Shown here piece after piece: positions 1 through 7,539 of a stretch of 64,000 nt of DNA. This stretch comes from an uncultured Opitutia bacterium. Lineage in GTDB: Bacteria > Verrucomicrobiota > Verrucomicrobiia > Opitutales > Opitutaceae. The stretch covers positions 1-64,000 of the forward strand of contig CAIQKV010000078.1 of NCBI GenBank assembly GCA_903872505.1. The letters are read 5' to 3'. The notes beneath the pieces were generated by a model. The model made no database searches and was not told the origin of the DNA. It worked only from the letters and a program-made list of their open reading frames with translations. The position numbers and the translations under genes are program-made. How positions within the stretch are numbered: position 1 is the first letter of the stretch; every line of letters begins with the position of its first letter.

Positions 1-24
1 CCACTCGCTCACGCTCGCGGCTAC
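1..24 (-). repeat. REP-like 24-bp repeat, copy 1
   Basis: The first 24 bases match, with one or two differences, two further copies at 3724-3747 and 3767-3790. This copy lies just past the stop codon of the ceramidase-like gene, the usual extragenic position of REP elements. The element may continue left of the window. Confidence 0.6.
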
Positions 25-39
25 CAATCAAGGCAAACC

Positions 40-1395
40 CTACAGCTCGCGCGCCAGCTTGATTAGCTCGCGGGGAACCTCGGCGTAAATCTTCGCATAC
101 GGCCGCTCCCCGAGGATCGCCGGCACGAGGTCGTCCGTGTAACCCTGCTTCGCACAGGCACGCGCATCCGGCGCGTAGCCGATGCCTCCCGCGAGGCTCA
201 CCACCCAGGTGTGCGGATGCCCACTGCCCTGCACCACCGGCGCCTGCAGGCTGTGAAAAACTTCCAGCCCGACACCGAGCAGCGCCACCGGCCCGATGCA
301 CAGCCCATGCACCGTCACCGGCAGGTTGGGTCCGCGCCGGCCCTTGAAACCCGCCAGCACCACCCGCAGGCCCTCGAGCCGAACCATGTTCAGGCCGTTG
401 GTCTGGAGCGGACGCTCCCCGACCGTCGTGAGGTCCGTGACGCCTGGTGCGGTGAAAATCTTCTCCAGTTGTGTGATCCGCTTCCGGATCCCCGCCCGCG
501 TCCAGGGTTTCCGCGAAAAGGTCACATCATGCTGCACGATCCGCACGCCGCTGGCGGCCATCGGGCGCGCCGCCTTCAGCCCGCGTTTGATCGCGGCCGC
601 ATATTTCCCGGTCAGCACCCGCAACGCGCGGTGCGTTTCCTTCTCCCCGCGGTGACACACCGGCGGGTTGATGTCGCCCATCGCACCCGGGAGAAAAATG
701 GCGGTCGCCCCGGGGAACGCGCGCTCGATCTGCGCCGACGCCAGCCCGACAAAATCCCCGTGCACGTCAAAGGTCTGCTCGCTGCCGAGCACCGCATGAC
801 AGCCGAAATGATGCAGCAGGCCGACCAGTTTCTTGCCGGCATAGGCCGCGAGCACGCGGAGCGTCGGGTCCGTGTCCTGCGGCCGCGCCGGCCGCCACTT
901 CGGCGCCAGCCGCACGCCAATCGGGTCAAACATCCAGCCGCCCCGGTCAGTCTCGCGGTTGATCGCGATGCCCTCGCAGGGCACCTCGGCATAGCGCCAC
1001 TCGATGGTTTTCCGGGCCGCCCACGCCTTCGCCGCGGCATCCGCGATGCGTGCCGGCAGGGTCTCGCAATAAATCGCATCCGCCTCGCCCCAGCCCAGCA
1101 TGCCGCCTGTGGACGGTCCGCTGTGCGTGTGCGTCGACGTCACAAACACCTCGGCCGGCCGGCAACCGGTGCGCCGCGCCACCGCAGCCCGAATCCTGAT
1201 CGCGAGTGGGCGCGGCGTGCCGCAGAGCTCGAGGTTGACGAGGATCGCGCGGCGCTTTCCGTCCGTCACCGCCAGCGCACGGGCGCAGAGCGGCGCGAGG
1301 ATCTTGTTCGCCGCCCGGTTCCGATACGGGCCGTAGCCGGCGAGCTGGACGCCCAGGCGCGGGGTGATGTCGGCCGAGGCGAAGCCTGCTTTCAT
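40..1395 (-). CDS. Neutral/alkaline ceramidase-like hydrolase
   Basis: A 451-residue protein of the neutral/alkaline non-lysosomal ceramidase N-terminal domain family, which are zinc-dependent amidases. It shows the family's opening (ASADITPRLGVQLAGYG), the THTHSGP metal motif near residue 88, a second histidine-rich site (HHFGCHA), and PGAMGDINP. E378 and Y407 (in GIGYAPDA) fall where the remaining zinc ligands lie in characterised ceramidases. No signal peptide and no C-terminal immunoglobulin-like domain are visible, so it is probably cytoplasmic and its substrate need not be ceramide; many PVC-group relatives sit in sugar-catabolic clusters. Its start codon overlaps the stop of the upstream aminotransferase by 4 nt, so the two are translationally coupled. 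The fold assignment is solid, the substrate unknown. Confidence 0.75.
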   Translation of the reverse strand: MKAGFASADITPRLGVQLAGYGPYRNRAANKILAPLCARALAVTDGKRRAILVNLELCGTPRPLAIRIRAAVARRTGCRPAEVFVTSTHTHSGPSTGGMLGWGEADAIYCETLPARIADAAAKAWAARKTIEWRYAEVPCEGIAINRETDRGGWMFDPIGVRLAPKWRPARPQDTDPTLRVLAAYAGKKLVGLLHHFGCHAVLGSEQTFDVHGDFVGLASAQIERAFPGATAIFLPGAMGDINPPVCHRGEKETHRALRVLTGKYAAAIKRGLKAARPMAASGVRIVQHDVTFSRKPWTRAGIRKRITQLEKIFTAPGVTDLTTVGERPLQTNGLNMVRLEGLRVVLAGFKGRRGPNLPVTVHGLCIGPVALLGVGLEVFHSLQAPVVQGSGHPHTWVVSLAGGIGYAPDARACAKQGYTDDLVPAILGERPYAKIYAEVPRELIKLAREL

Positions 1396-2720
1396 TTCCG
1401 GAGGACCGTGGCGGCGGGCCCCGCCGTGCGCTCGTGCTCCCGCAGCGCGTCGACGTTTGCCTCCACCTTGAGGATGATCTCGGCCATGCGGGCCACCATT
1501 GCCTCGTTCGGCGCCACCATGTCAAAGAGCATCTCCAGCGCATGGGCGACCCGCCAGCGCGCGTTCGGCAGCGCCTGGTTCCGATAGTCCACCTTGGCGG
1601 CCTCGAGCGCCGACAGCCAGTTGACGCGCGGGCCGCGATAATCCTGCCAGTGAAGGCGCTTCCAGTCGGTGATGACCGACGGCACATAACCCATGCAGAA
1701 CAGCCCCTCCGCCTTGATCGCCGCCGCAAATGTGTCGCGCGTGATGCCCGCGGCGTCGGAGTCAAAAGTGAACGACATCAGGTGGAACGACGGCTTCGTC
1801 CCCGGCCCGTAGACCGGCATCTTCAGGTATTTGGCCGAGGCGAGGTGCGACCGCAGGAGGTCGGCGTGGCGGCGGCGCTCGGACAACTCGGCATCGAGCT
1901 TCGCAAACTGCTCGGTGAGCAGCACGGCATTGAACGGGGCGACGCGATACGTGTAGACGAGCGAGTCGAGGTAGGGCTTCAGGTCGTCCGGCATGCCGTC
2001 GTCCGTCGCGCGGCCCATGTGCTGGCCGATCATCGCGCCTTTCCAGTAAACGCGCTCGTGCGGCGTGACCATGTAGCCAGCCTCGGTCGTCGCGAGAATT
2101 TTGCCGCCCATGCAGGAGAAGCCGGCGGCGTCGCCGACGGTGCCGACGCGGATGCCCTCGAACTCGGCGCCGTGCGCCTGGCTGCCGTCCTCGATGAGCA
2201 TGAGCTTGTGCTTGTCCGCGATGGCGCGGAGGCGCTTGAGGTTGGCGGGCTGACCGAAGAGGTGGACGGCGAGGATCGCCTTCGTGCGCGGCGTGATGGC
2301 CGCCTCGATCTGCGCCGGGTCAATCAGGCCCTGGTCGCGATCGATGTCGACGAACACCGGGATGGCGTTCTGGTGAAGGATGCAGGAAATGGACGCGCCC
2401 CACGTGTAGGGCGTGGTGATGACCTCGTCGCCGCAGCAGATCTCGAGGCCGGCGAGCGCGGACTGCAGGGCGGCATGGCCGGAACTCGTCGCGAGCACAT
2501 GGCGGTTGGCGTGATACTTCGAGATGACGCCCTCGGCCTCGCCGATCTCGGGCACATGCTTGCGGCCGAGGCCGAAGAGCTTGCCCTGGCGCAGCATGTC
2601 GGCGGCGCGGCCGATGGCCTTCTCGGTGAAGGTGGGAAATTTCGGCAAGGTGACCTTCCCGACGGGCGTGCCGCCCAGCAGGGCGAGCTTGGAGGCGGCG
2701 GGGGCAAGCGTGGAACTCAT
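1392..2720 (-). CDS. DegT/DnrJ/EryC1/StrS-type PLP aminotransferase
   Basis: A 442-residue fold-type I PLP enzyme of the DegT/DnrJ/EryC1/StrS family, which usually transaminates keto-sugars. TSSGHAAL (79-85) is the phosphate-binding turn, EDGSQAHGA (from 177) carries the aspartate that pairs with the pyridine nitrogen, and K207 in SCMGGKI is the expected Schiff-base lysine. It is first in an operon with the ceramidase-like hydrolase. The dioxygenase pair is transcribed divergently from the 164-bp gap on its 5' side. No other sugar-nucleotide genes lie nearby, so a catabolic or small-molecule role is more likely than LPS sugar synthesis; that is inference. Confidence 0.85.
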   Translation of the reverse strand: MSSTLAPAASKLALLGGTPVGKVTLPKFPTFTEKAIGRAADMLRQGKLFGLGRKHVPEIGEAEGVISKYHANRHVLATSSGHAALQSALAGLEICCGDEVITTPYTWGASISCILHQNAIPVFVDIDRDQGLIDPAQIEAAITPRTKAILAVHLFGQPANLKRLRAIADKHKLMLIEDGSQAHGAEFEGIRVGTVGDAAGFSCMGGKILATTEAGYMVTPHERVYWKGAMIGQHMGRATDDGMPDDLKPYLDSLVYTYRVAPFNAVLLTEQFAKLDAELSERRRHADLLRSHLASAKYLKMPVYGPGTKPSFHLMSFTFDSDAAGITRDTFAAAIKAEGLFCMGYVPSVITDWKRLHWQDYRGPRVNWLSALEAAKVDYRNQALPNARWRVAHALEMLFDMVAPNEAMVARMAEIILKVEANVDALREHERTAGPAATVLRK

Positions 2721-2884
2721 AGTGCAATCAGGCTACCATGCGTCCCGCGCCCCGGCAATGGCCGCGTTTACGATGCCATGTCGAAACTTACGCCCGGGGC
2801 CGGCCGGCGCGGCGCAAGAATCCGCTTCCTCCGCGCACCCGTTTCGCCCAGTTTTCCGCCCCAGCACCCTCTCTACCCCGGATC
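2721..2884. promoter_or_regulatory. Divergent promoter region between the DegT operon and the PhyH genes
   Basis: These 164 bp separate two divergently transcribed units and should hold both promoters, and possibly operators for the AraC regulator encoded beyond the dioxygenases. An open frame continues through it into the first dioxygenase, but it has no family similarity there. I see no convincing -35/-10 pair. The assignment rests on gene orientation. Confidence 0.4.
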
Positions 2885-3724
2885 ATGGCTGAAACCAGCA
2901 CCCTCCCCACCCCGGCCCAGCCCGCCGTCCCGACCACCGCCGAGCGCTTCCTTTTCGACACCAACGGCTACCTCGTGCTCGAGAACTTCCTGAAGCCGGA
3001 CCACGTCGCCCGCCTGACCGCCGCCGTCCACCGCGCCGTCGTGCGCCGCCGCGAGCTGACCCGCACGGGGGCGAAGCAGACCGGTTTCACCCAGACGAAG
3101 AGCGAGAAGAGCACGCGCTTCTTCTACATCCTCGACGACGATCCCCTCTTTCTCGAGCTGCTGGACTGGCCGGCACTCATGCCGTACGTGCACGCGCTGC
3201 TCAACCCGATGCCGCATCATCACGGGTCCGACGTGATCGTCGAGCACGGCGGCGACTTTCTGGAACGGCAGGGCGAGTGGCACCTCGACGGCCATGACAA
3301 CGGCTACCGCAACCTCGGGCACCCCATCCCGCTGCTCCAGCTCAAGATCGGCTACTATCTCTCCGACATGACCGCGCCGTGGCAGGGCAACCTCACCGTC
3401 GTGCCCGGCAGCCACCGGAGCCGGCTGGAGCCGACTCCCGAGGACCGGGCGCGCCGCGATTTCTTTCCCGGCGCCGTGCAGGTGTGCGCGCCGCCCGGCA
3501 CCGCGATCCTGTTCCACAATGCGCTCTGGCACACCGCCGCCCCCTATGCCGGCCCCGAGCGCGGCCGCACCATGCTCTACTACGCCTACGAGCATCCGTG
3601 GATGGTCGGCTCGCAGGAGCACTGGGGCTACACCAAGGAATTCTACAACCGGCGCCTGTCGCCGGCACAGCGGAAGCTGTTTCACGGGTTCGTGTTCGAC
3701 CCGCCCGAGCCGCGCTGGGGCTAG
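2885..3724 (+). CDS. PhyH-family Fe(II)/2-oxoglutarate dioxygenase, copy 1
   Basis: A 279-residue member of the phytanoyl-CoA dioxygenase family, soluble oxygenases that hydroxylate a substrate using Fe(II), O2 and 2-oxoglutarate. The facial triad is visible: H133-x-D135 in WHLDGHDNG and the distal H216 in LFHNALWH, with R228 suited to bind the 2-oxoglutarate carboxylate. ERFLFDTNGYLVLENFL is the typical N-terminal opening. The frame is open for 49 more codons upstream, but MAETSTLP is chosen because the extension looks non-coding and the next gene's opening aligns there. A closely related gene follows, separated by an inverted pair of repeats. The substrate is unknown. Confidence 0.85.
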   Translation: MAETSTLPTPAQPAVPTTAERFLFDTNGYLVLENFLKPDHVARLTAAVHRAVVRRRELTRTGAKQTGFTQTKSEKSTRFFYILDDDPLFLELLDWPALMPYVHALLNPMPHHHGSDVIVEHGGDFLERQGEWHLDGHDNGYRNLGHPIPLLQLKIGYYLSDMTAPWQGNLTVVPGSHRSRLEPTPEDRARRDFFPGAVQVCAPPGTAILFHNALWHTAAPYAGPERGRTMLYYAYEHPWMVGSQEHWGYTKEFYNRRLSPAQRKLFHGFVFDPPEPRWG

Positions 3725-3747
3725 TAGCCACGAGCGTGAGCGAGTGG
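3724..3747 (+). repeat. REP-like 24-bp repeat, copy 2
   Basis: This copy begins at the last base of the first dioxygenase's stop codon and is inverted relative to copies 1 and 3. Together with copy 3, across a 19-bp spacer, it forms a BIME-like hairpin in the short gap between two duplicated genes. Confidence 0.75.
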
Positions 3748-3766
3748 ATAGGAAAAGCCGCCCCGG

Positions 3767-3790
3767 CCACTCGCTCACGCTCGTAGCTAC
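3767..3790 (-). repeat. REP-like 24-bp repeat, copy 3
   Basis: The inverted partner of copy 2. The arms can pair over about 22 of 24 bp in the transcript between the two dioxygenase genes. Such a structure could act as an attenuator or an RNA stabiliser, or be only the footprint of a transposable REP unit. Confidence 0.75.
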
Positions 3791-3800
3791 CTTCTCTACC

Positions 3801-4637
3801 ATGTCTACAATGCCCACGGCACCTCTCCCGGCCCAATCCGTCGCCGCGCCTGTCACCGACGCCCAGCGGTTCGCCTTCGACAACGACGGCTATCTCGTCC
3901 TGGAAAATTTCCTGTCCCCGGAGCATGTGGCCCGTCTGCTGGCCGCGCTGGACCCGGTGATTGCGCGGCGGCGCGAACTGAACCGCACGGGCGCGCCCCA
4001 GACGGGTTTCACCCAGACCAATGGTCAGGACAGCACGCGCATCTTCTACATTCTCGACGATCACCCGCTCTTCCTCGAGCTGCTCGATTGGCCGGCGATC
4101 ATGCCCTACGTGCACGCGCTGCTGAACCCGATGCCGCATCACTGCGCGTCTGATGCAATCGCGGCCCTTGCCAGCGACTTTCCGAATCACCAACCCGGCT
4201 GGCACATCGACGGCCATGACGACGGTTTCCGCAATCTCGGCCGGCCCATCCCGCTGCTTCAGCTGAAGATCGGCTACTACCTGACCGACATGACGAAGTC
4301 AGGCGCGAGCCACCTCACCGTGGTGCCCGGCAGCCACAAGTCGCGGCAAGACCCAGGGCCGCCCCTGCCCAATGGGATGCTGCCCGGCGCCGTGCAGGTG
4401 TGCGCACCGGCCGGCAGCGCGATCCTCTTTCACAACGCGCTCTGGCATGGCGTCGGGCCCTTTGAGCCGGGCCGGCGGCGCACGATGCTCTATTACTGCT
4501 ACGAACATCCGTGGATGGTCGCGTCGCAGGAGCACTGGGGCTACCCGAAGGAATTCTACAACCGGCGCCTGTCACCGGCGCAACGGAAGCTGTTTCACGG
4601 GTTCGTGTTCGACCCGCCCGAGCCGCGCTGGGGTTGA
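3801..4637 (+). CDS. PhyH-family Fe(II)/2-oxoglutarate dioxygenase, copy 2
   Basis: A 278-residue paralogue of the preceding dioxygenase. The triad is conserved (H135-x-D137 in WHIDGHDDG, H216 in LFHNALWH) and R227 follows. The ATG at 3801 is used (another lies at 3810); the frame is open upstream only through the repeats and the previous gene. The last 85 or so nucleotides are almost identical to those of copy 1, whereas the middle has diverged clearly, particularly between residues 113 and 134 and between 179 and 195. Both copies keep all catalytic residues, so both are probably active, perhaps with different substrates. Confidence 0.85.
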   Translation: MSTMPTAPLPAQSVAAPVTDAQRFAFDNDGYLVLENFLSPEHVARLLAALDPVIARRRELNRTGAPQTGFTQTNGQDSTRIFYILDDHPLFLELLDWPAIMPYVHALLNPMPHHCASDAIAALASDFPNHQPGWHIDGHDDGFRNLGRPIPLLQLKIGYYLTDMTKSGASHLTVVPGSHKSRQDPGPPLPNGMLPGAVQVCAPAGSAILFHNALWHGVGPFEPGRRRTMLYYCYEHPWMVASQEHWGYPKEFYNRRLSPAQRKLFHGFVFDPPEPRWG

Positions 4638-4652
4638 GATCCCCGCCAAGCC

Positions 4653-5495
4653 TCAGCCGGCGATCCATGCCCGCGGCGAGCGGCCGGTCACCCGCTTGAA
4701 CGCGCGGCTGAACGTGAACGGGTCGGCGAACCCCAGGTCGTGCGCCACCGCCTTGACGCTCGCCCCTGACTGGCGCAGGCGGTTCTGCGCGGACGCGATG
4801 CGCTCCCCAAGGATGAAGCGCCCGAGCGGGGTGCCGGTCTCGGTGCGAAACAGGCCGGTGAGGTAATTCGGCGACACATCCACCGCCCGGGCCACGTCGG
4901 CGAGCGTGAGCGCCCGGCCGGGGTTCGCCCGGACATGGTCCGCGGCACGGCGCACCAGTTGGGCGCGCGTGTCGAGCTGGGCCGCCCCGCCCGCCAGCAC
5001 GCGCCGGTACAGCGCCAGCGTCACCGTCAGCATGGCCTCCCGCAGTGCCTCCGGATCGGGCCGCCGCGGCGCCGCGGCCAGGGTGCGCAAACGCGCCAGC
5101 TTTTCCCGCGCGTCCGCCGGCAGCAGCGCGAGGTTCATCAGGTGCTCCATCGCGAAGCCGCCGCGGCGCGAGTAGCGGGTGACATGCAGCTGGGGCTCGT
5201 CCTCGCTGAGGTTCCACCACGCCAGCCGGTAGCCCTGCCCGGGCCGGTCGTAGGCCTCGGCGTGCGGCAGCCCCGCCGGGCAGACCACCAGATCGCCCTC
5301 CTCCAGCACACTGCTGGCCCGGTCAAAGCTGAACCGGCACCGGCCCTCGAGCAGCAGGCAGAGCTCGGCATGGCCATGCGCGTGGTCCTCGCCGTAGAGC
5401 ACCGGGGCAAAGCGCATCTTCCGCCGCCGGTCCTGCGGGCGGCCGCCGCGCCACGGGCCCAGCACCCGCCCGGCGTCGAGTTTCCCCAACGCCAC
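4653..5495 (-). CDS. AraC-family transcriptional regulator
   Basis: A one-component regulator of about 280 residues. The N-terminal half is a cupin-like sensing domain (HAHGHAELCLLLEGRCRF followed by EEGDLVVCPAGLPHA). The C-terminal 100 residues are the twin helix-turn-helix of AraC/XylS proteins, with LADVARAVDVSPNYLTGLF in the first helix pair and VAHDLGFADPFTFSRAFKR in the second. The frame is open to 5675, but that start would overlap sufU. I chose the GTG at 5495 because an AGGA lies 7 nt upstream; the GTG at 5531 is an alternative. It converges on the dioxygenase pair and is the obvious candidate to regulate the left-edge cluster. Confidence 0.75.
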   Translation of the reverse strand: MALGKLDAGRVLGPWRGGRPQDRRRKMRFAPVLYGEDHAHGHAELCLLLEGRCRFSFDRASSVLEEGDLVVCPAGLPHAEAYDRPGQGYRLAWWNLSEDEPQLHVTRYSRRGGFAMEHLMNLALLPADAREKLARLRTLAAAPRRPDPEALREAMLTVTLALYRRVLAGGAAQLDTRAQLVRRAADHVRANPGRALTLADVARAVDVSPNYLTGLFRTETGTPLGRFILGERIASAQNRLRQSGASVKAVAHDLGFADPFTFSRAFKRVTGRSPRAWIAG

Positions 5496-5658
5496 GACCA
5501 GATCCTGGCCTAGAAAGCGGGCAAGCGGCACGACAGCGCGATACGGCCCCCGGGAAGGCCATGCAAAGCAAACTTTTACCCGGCCAGACCAGGGGGCGGG
5601 TATCCGCACGCCGCAGTTGCCAATCGCCGATAAGCGATAACCAATATGGCTTTCCGCC

Positions 5659-6114
5659 ATGTCCGCCGACCTCACCGAACTCTACCAGCAGGTGATCCTC
5701 GATCACAACCGCCGCCCGCGGAACCGGGGCCGCCTGCCGACCGCCAACCGGGTCGCGCACGGCGACAACCCGTCCTGCGGCGACCAGTGCGACGTCTTCC
5801 TGCAGCTCGACGGCGACCGCATCAAGGACATCTCGTTCGACGGCTCCGGCTGCGCCATTTCCCAGGCCAGCGCGTCGCTCATGACCACCCAGCTCAAGGG
5901 CAAGACCGCCGCCGAGGCCGAGGCGCTGTACAAGAAATTCCACGAGATCGTCACCACCGGCAAGGAGCCGGAAGAAATCAGCGACCTCGCCGCCTTTGCC
6001 GGCGTGCACACCTTCCCCGCGCGCATCAAGTGCGCCACCCTCGGCTGGCACGCCGCGCTCAATGCCCTGAAGGGCGACGCTGCGCCCGCCACGACCGAGA
6101 GCCACACCGACTGA
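5659..6114 (+). CDS. sufU: SufU-type Fe-S cluster assembly protein
   Basis: A 151-residue protein of the NifU N-terminal/IscU fold. C40 (NPSCGDQ), C65 (GSGCAIS) and C125 (IKCATLGW), with D42, are the conserved ligands. The extra loop between the second and third cysteine is what separates SufU from IscU. In Firmicutes SufU takes persulfide sulfur from SufS as a zinc-dependent transferase, and partnership with the adjacent sufS (11 nt downstream) is expected here. SufB, SufC and SufD are not in this window. Confidence 0.9.
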   Translation: MSADLTELYQQVILDHNRRPRNRGRLPTANRVAHGDNPSCGDQCDVFLQLDGDRIKDISFDGSGCAISQASASLMTTQLKGKTAAEAEALYKKFHEIVTTGKEPEEISDLAAFAGVHTFPARIKCATLGWHAALNALKGDAAPATTESHTD

Positions 6115-6124
6115 CCGCCCCGCC

Positions 6125-7354
6125 ATGCCCGCCTGGCCAGACGTCCGCGCCGACTTCCCGATCCTGCACCAGCAGGTGAACGGCAAGCCCCTCGTCTACC
6201 TCGACAGTGCCGCCACGGCGCAAAAGCCGCGCGCCGTGATCGACGCGCTGGTCCGGTACTACGAGCGCGACAACAGCAACGTCCACCGCGGCCTGCACGC
6301 CCTCTCGATGCGCGCGACCGACGCCTACGAGGGCGCCCGGACCCGCGTCGCGAAATTCATCCACGCCGCCGATCCCGCCGAGGTCATCTTCACCCGCGGC
6401 ACGACCGAGAGCATCAATCTTGTCGCCCACAGCTGGGGCCGCGCCCACCTCAAGCCCGGCGATGTCGTCCTCGCCACCGAGATGGAGCACCACTCCAACC
6501 TCGTGCCCTGGCAGCAGGCCGCCAAGGCCAGCGGTGCCACGCTGCGCTACGTGCCGGTGCTCGGCGCCAACGCCGAGGGCGGGCTCGATCTCGCCGCGCT
6601 CGACCGGCTGCTCACCCCGTCGGTGAAGCTCTTCGCCTTCACGCACATCTCCAACACCCTCGGCACCGTCAATCCCGCCGCCGAGCTCTGCCGCCGCGCC
6701 CGCGCCGTCGGCGCCGTCACGGTGGTCGACGCCGCCCAGTCGGTCGGCCACGTGCCGCTCGACGTCCAGGCGCTCGGCTGCGACTTCCTCGCCTTCTCCG
6801 GCCACAAGATGTGCGGGCCCACCGGCATCGGCGTGCTCTACGGCCGCCGCGCCCTGCTGGACAAACTCGCCCCCGACGAGACCGGCGGCGGCATGGTGGT
6901 CAGCGTCGACTACGAGGGCGCCAGCTGGAAACCCGCGCCCGAGCGCCTCGAGGCCGGCACCCCCGACATCGCCGGCGCCATCGGGCTCGGCGTCGCCTGC
7001 GACTACCTCGAGGGGCTCGACCGCGCGGCCATCGCCCGGCACGACAGCGGCCTGGCCCGGCTGGCCTACGAAAAACTTTCCACCCTGCCCAACATCCGCC
7101 TGCTCGGCCCGGCGGACGCGCGCAGCGGGCTGGTCAGCTTTGCCTTTCCCGACGTGCACGCCCACGACGTGGTCACCTTTGCCGACGAGGACGGCATCGC
7201 GCTCCGCGGCGGCCACCACTGCAACCAGCCGCTCATGCGCAAGCTCGGCCTCACCAGCACCACCCGCGCCAGCTTCTACGTCTACAACCAGCCCGGGGAG
7301 ATCGATGCCCTGGTCTCCTCGCTGCAGCGCACGCTGAAGTTTTTCCGGGGCTGA
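6125..7354 (+). CDS. sufS: SufS-type cysteine desulfurase
   Basis: A 409-residue class V aminotransferase-fold enzyme that converts cysteine to alanine and leaves a persulfide for Fe-S assembly. K228 in FSGHKMCGPTG is the PLP lysine, ATEMEHHSNLVPW (from 117) carries the stacking histidine, and C366 in RGGHHCNQP is the catalytic cysteine. The RGGHHC loop and length mark it as SufS/CsdA (group II) rather than IscS. It is probably cotranscribed with sufU. Confidence 0.93.
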   Translation: MPAWPDVRADFPILHQQVNGKPLVYLDSAATAQKPRAVIDALVRYYERDNSNVHRGLHALSMRATDAYEGARTRVAKFIHAADPAEVIFTRGTTESINLVAHSWGRAHLKPGDVVLATEMEHHSNLVPWQQAAKASGATLRYVPVLGANAEGGLDLAALDRLLTPSVKLFAFTHISNTLGTVNPAAELCRRARAVGAVTVVDAAQSVGHVPLDVQALGCDFLAFSGHKMCGPTGIGVLYGRRALLDKLAPDETGGGMVVSVDYEGASWKPAPERLEAGTPDIAGAIGLGVACDYLEGLDRAAIARHDSGLARLAYEKLSTLPNIRLLGPADARSGLVSFAFPDVHAHDVVTFADEDGIALRGGHHCNQPLMRKLGLTSTTRASFYVYNQPGEIDALVSSLQRTLKFFRG

Positions 7355-7539
7355 TTCGACGGCCTTATATTCCCGCCCCGGCCGGTTCGGGCTGGCCGGA
7401 TACGTCCCGTGCTGCGAGTTTTTTCGCTGACACTCTTTTCCTTTGAACCCGCCGGGGAAGTGACCTTCACTAATGGCTTCCTGTCGCACCGGGCCCACTC
7501 TCCAAAAATCCCAGCCACCACGATTTAACCGCCTTTCCC

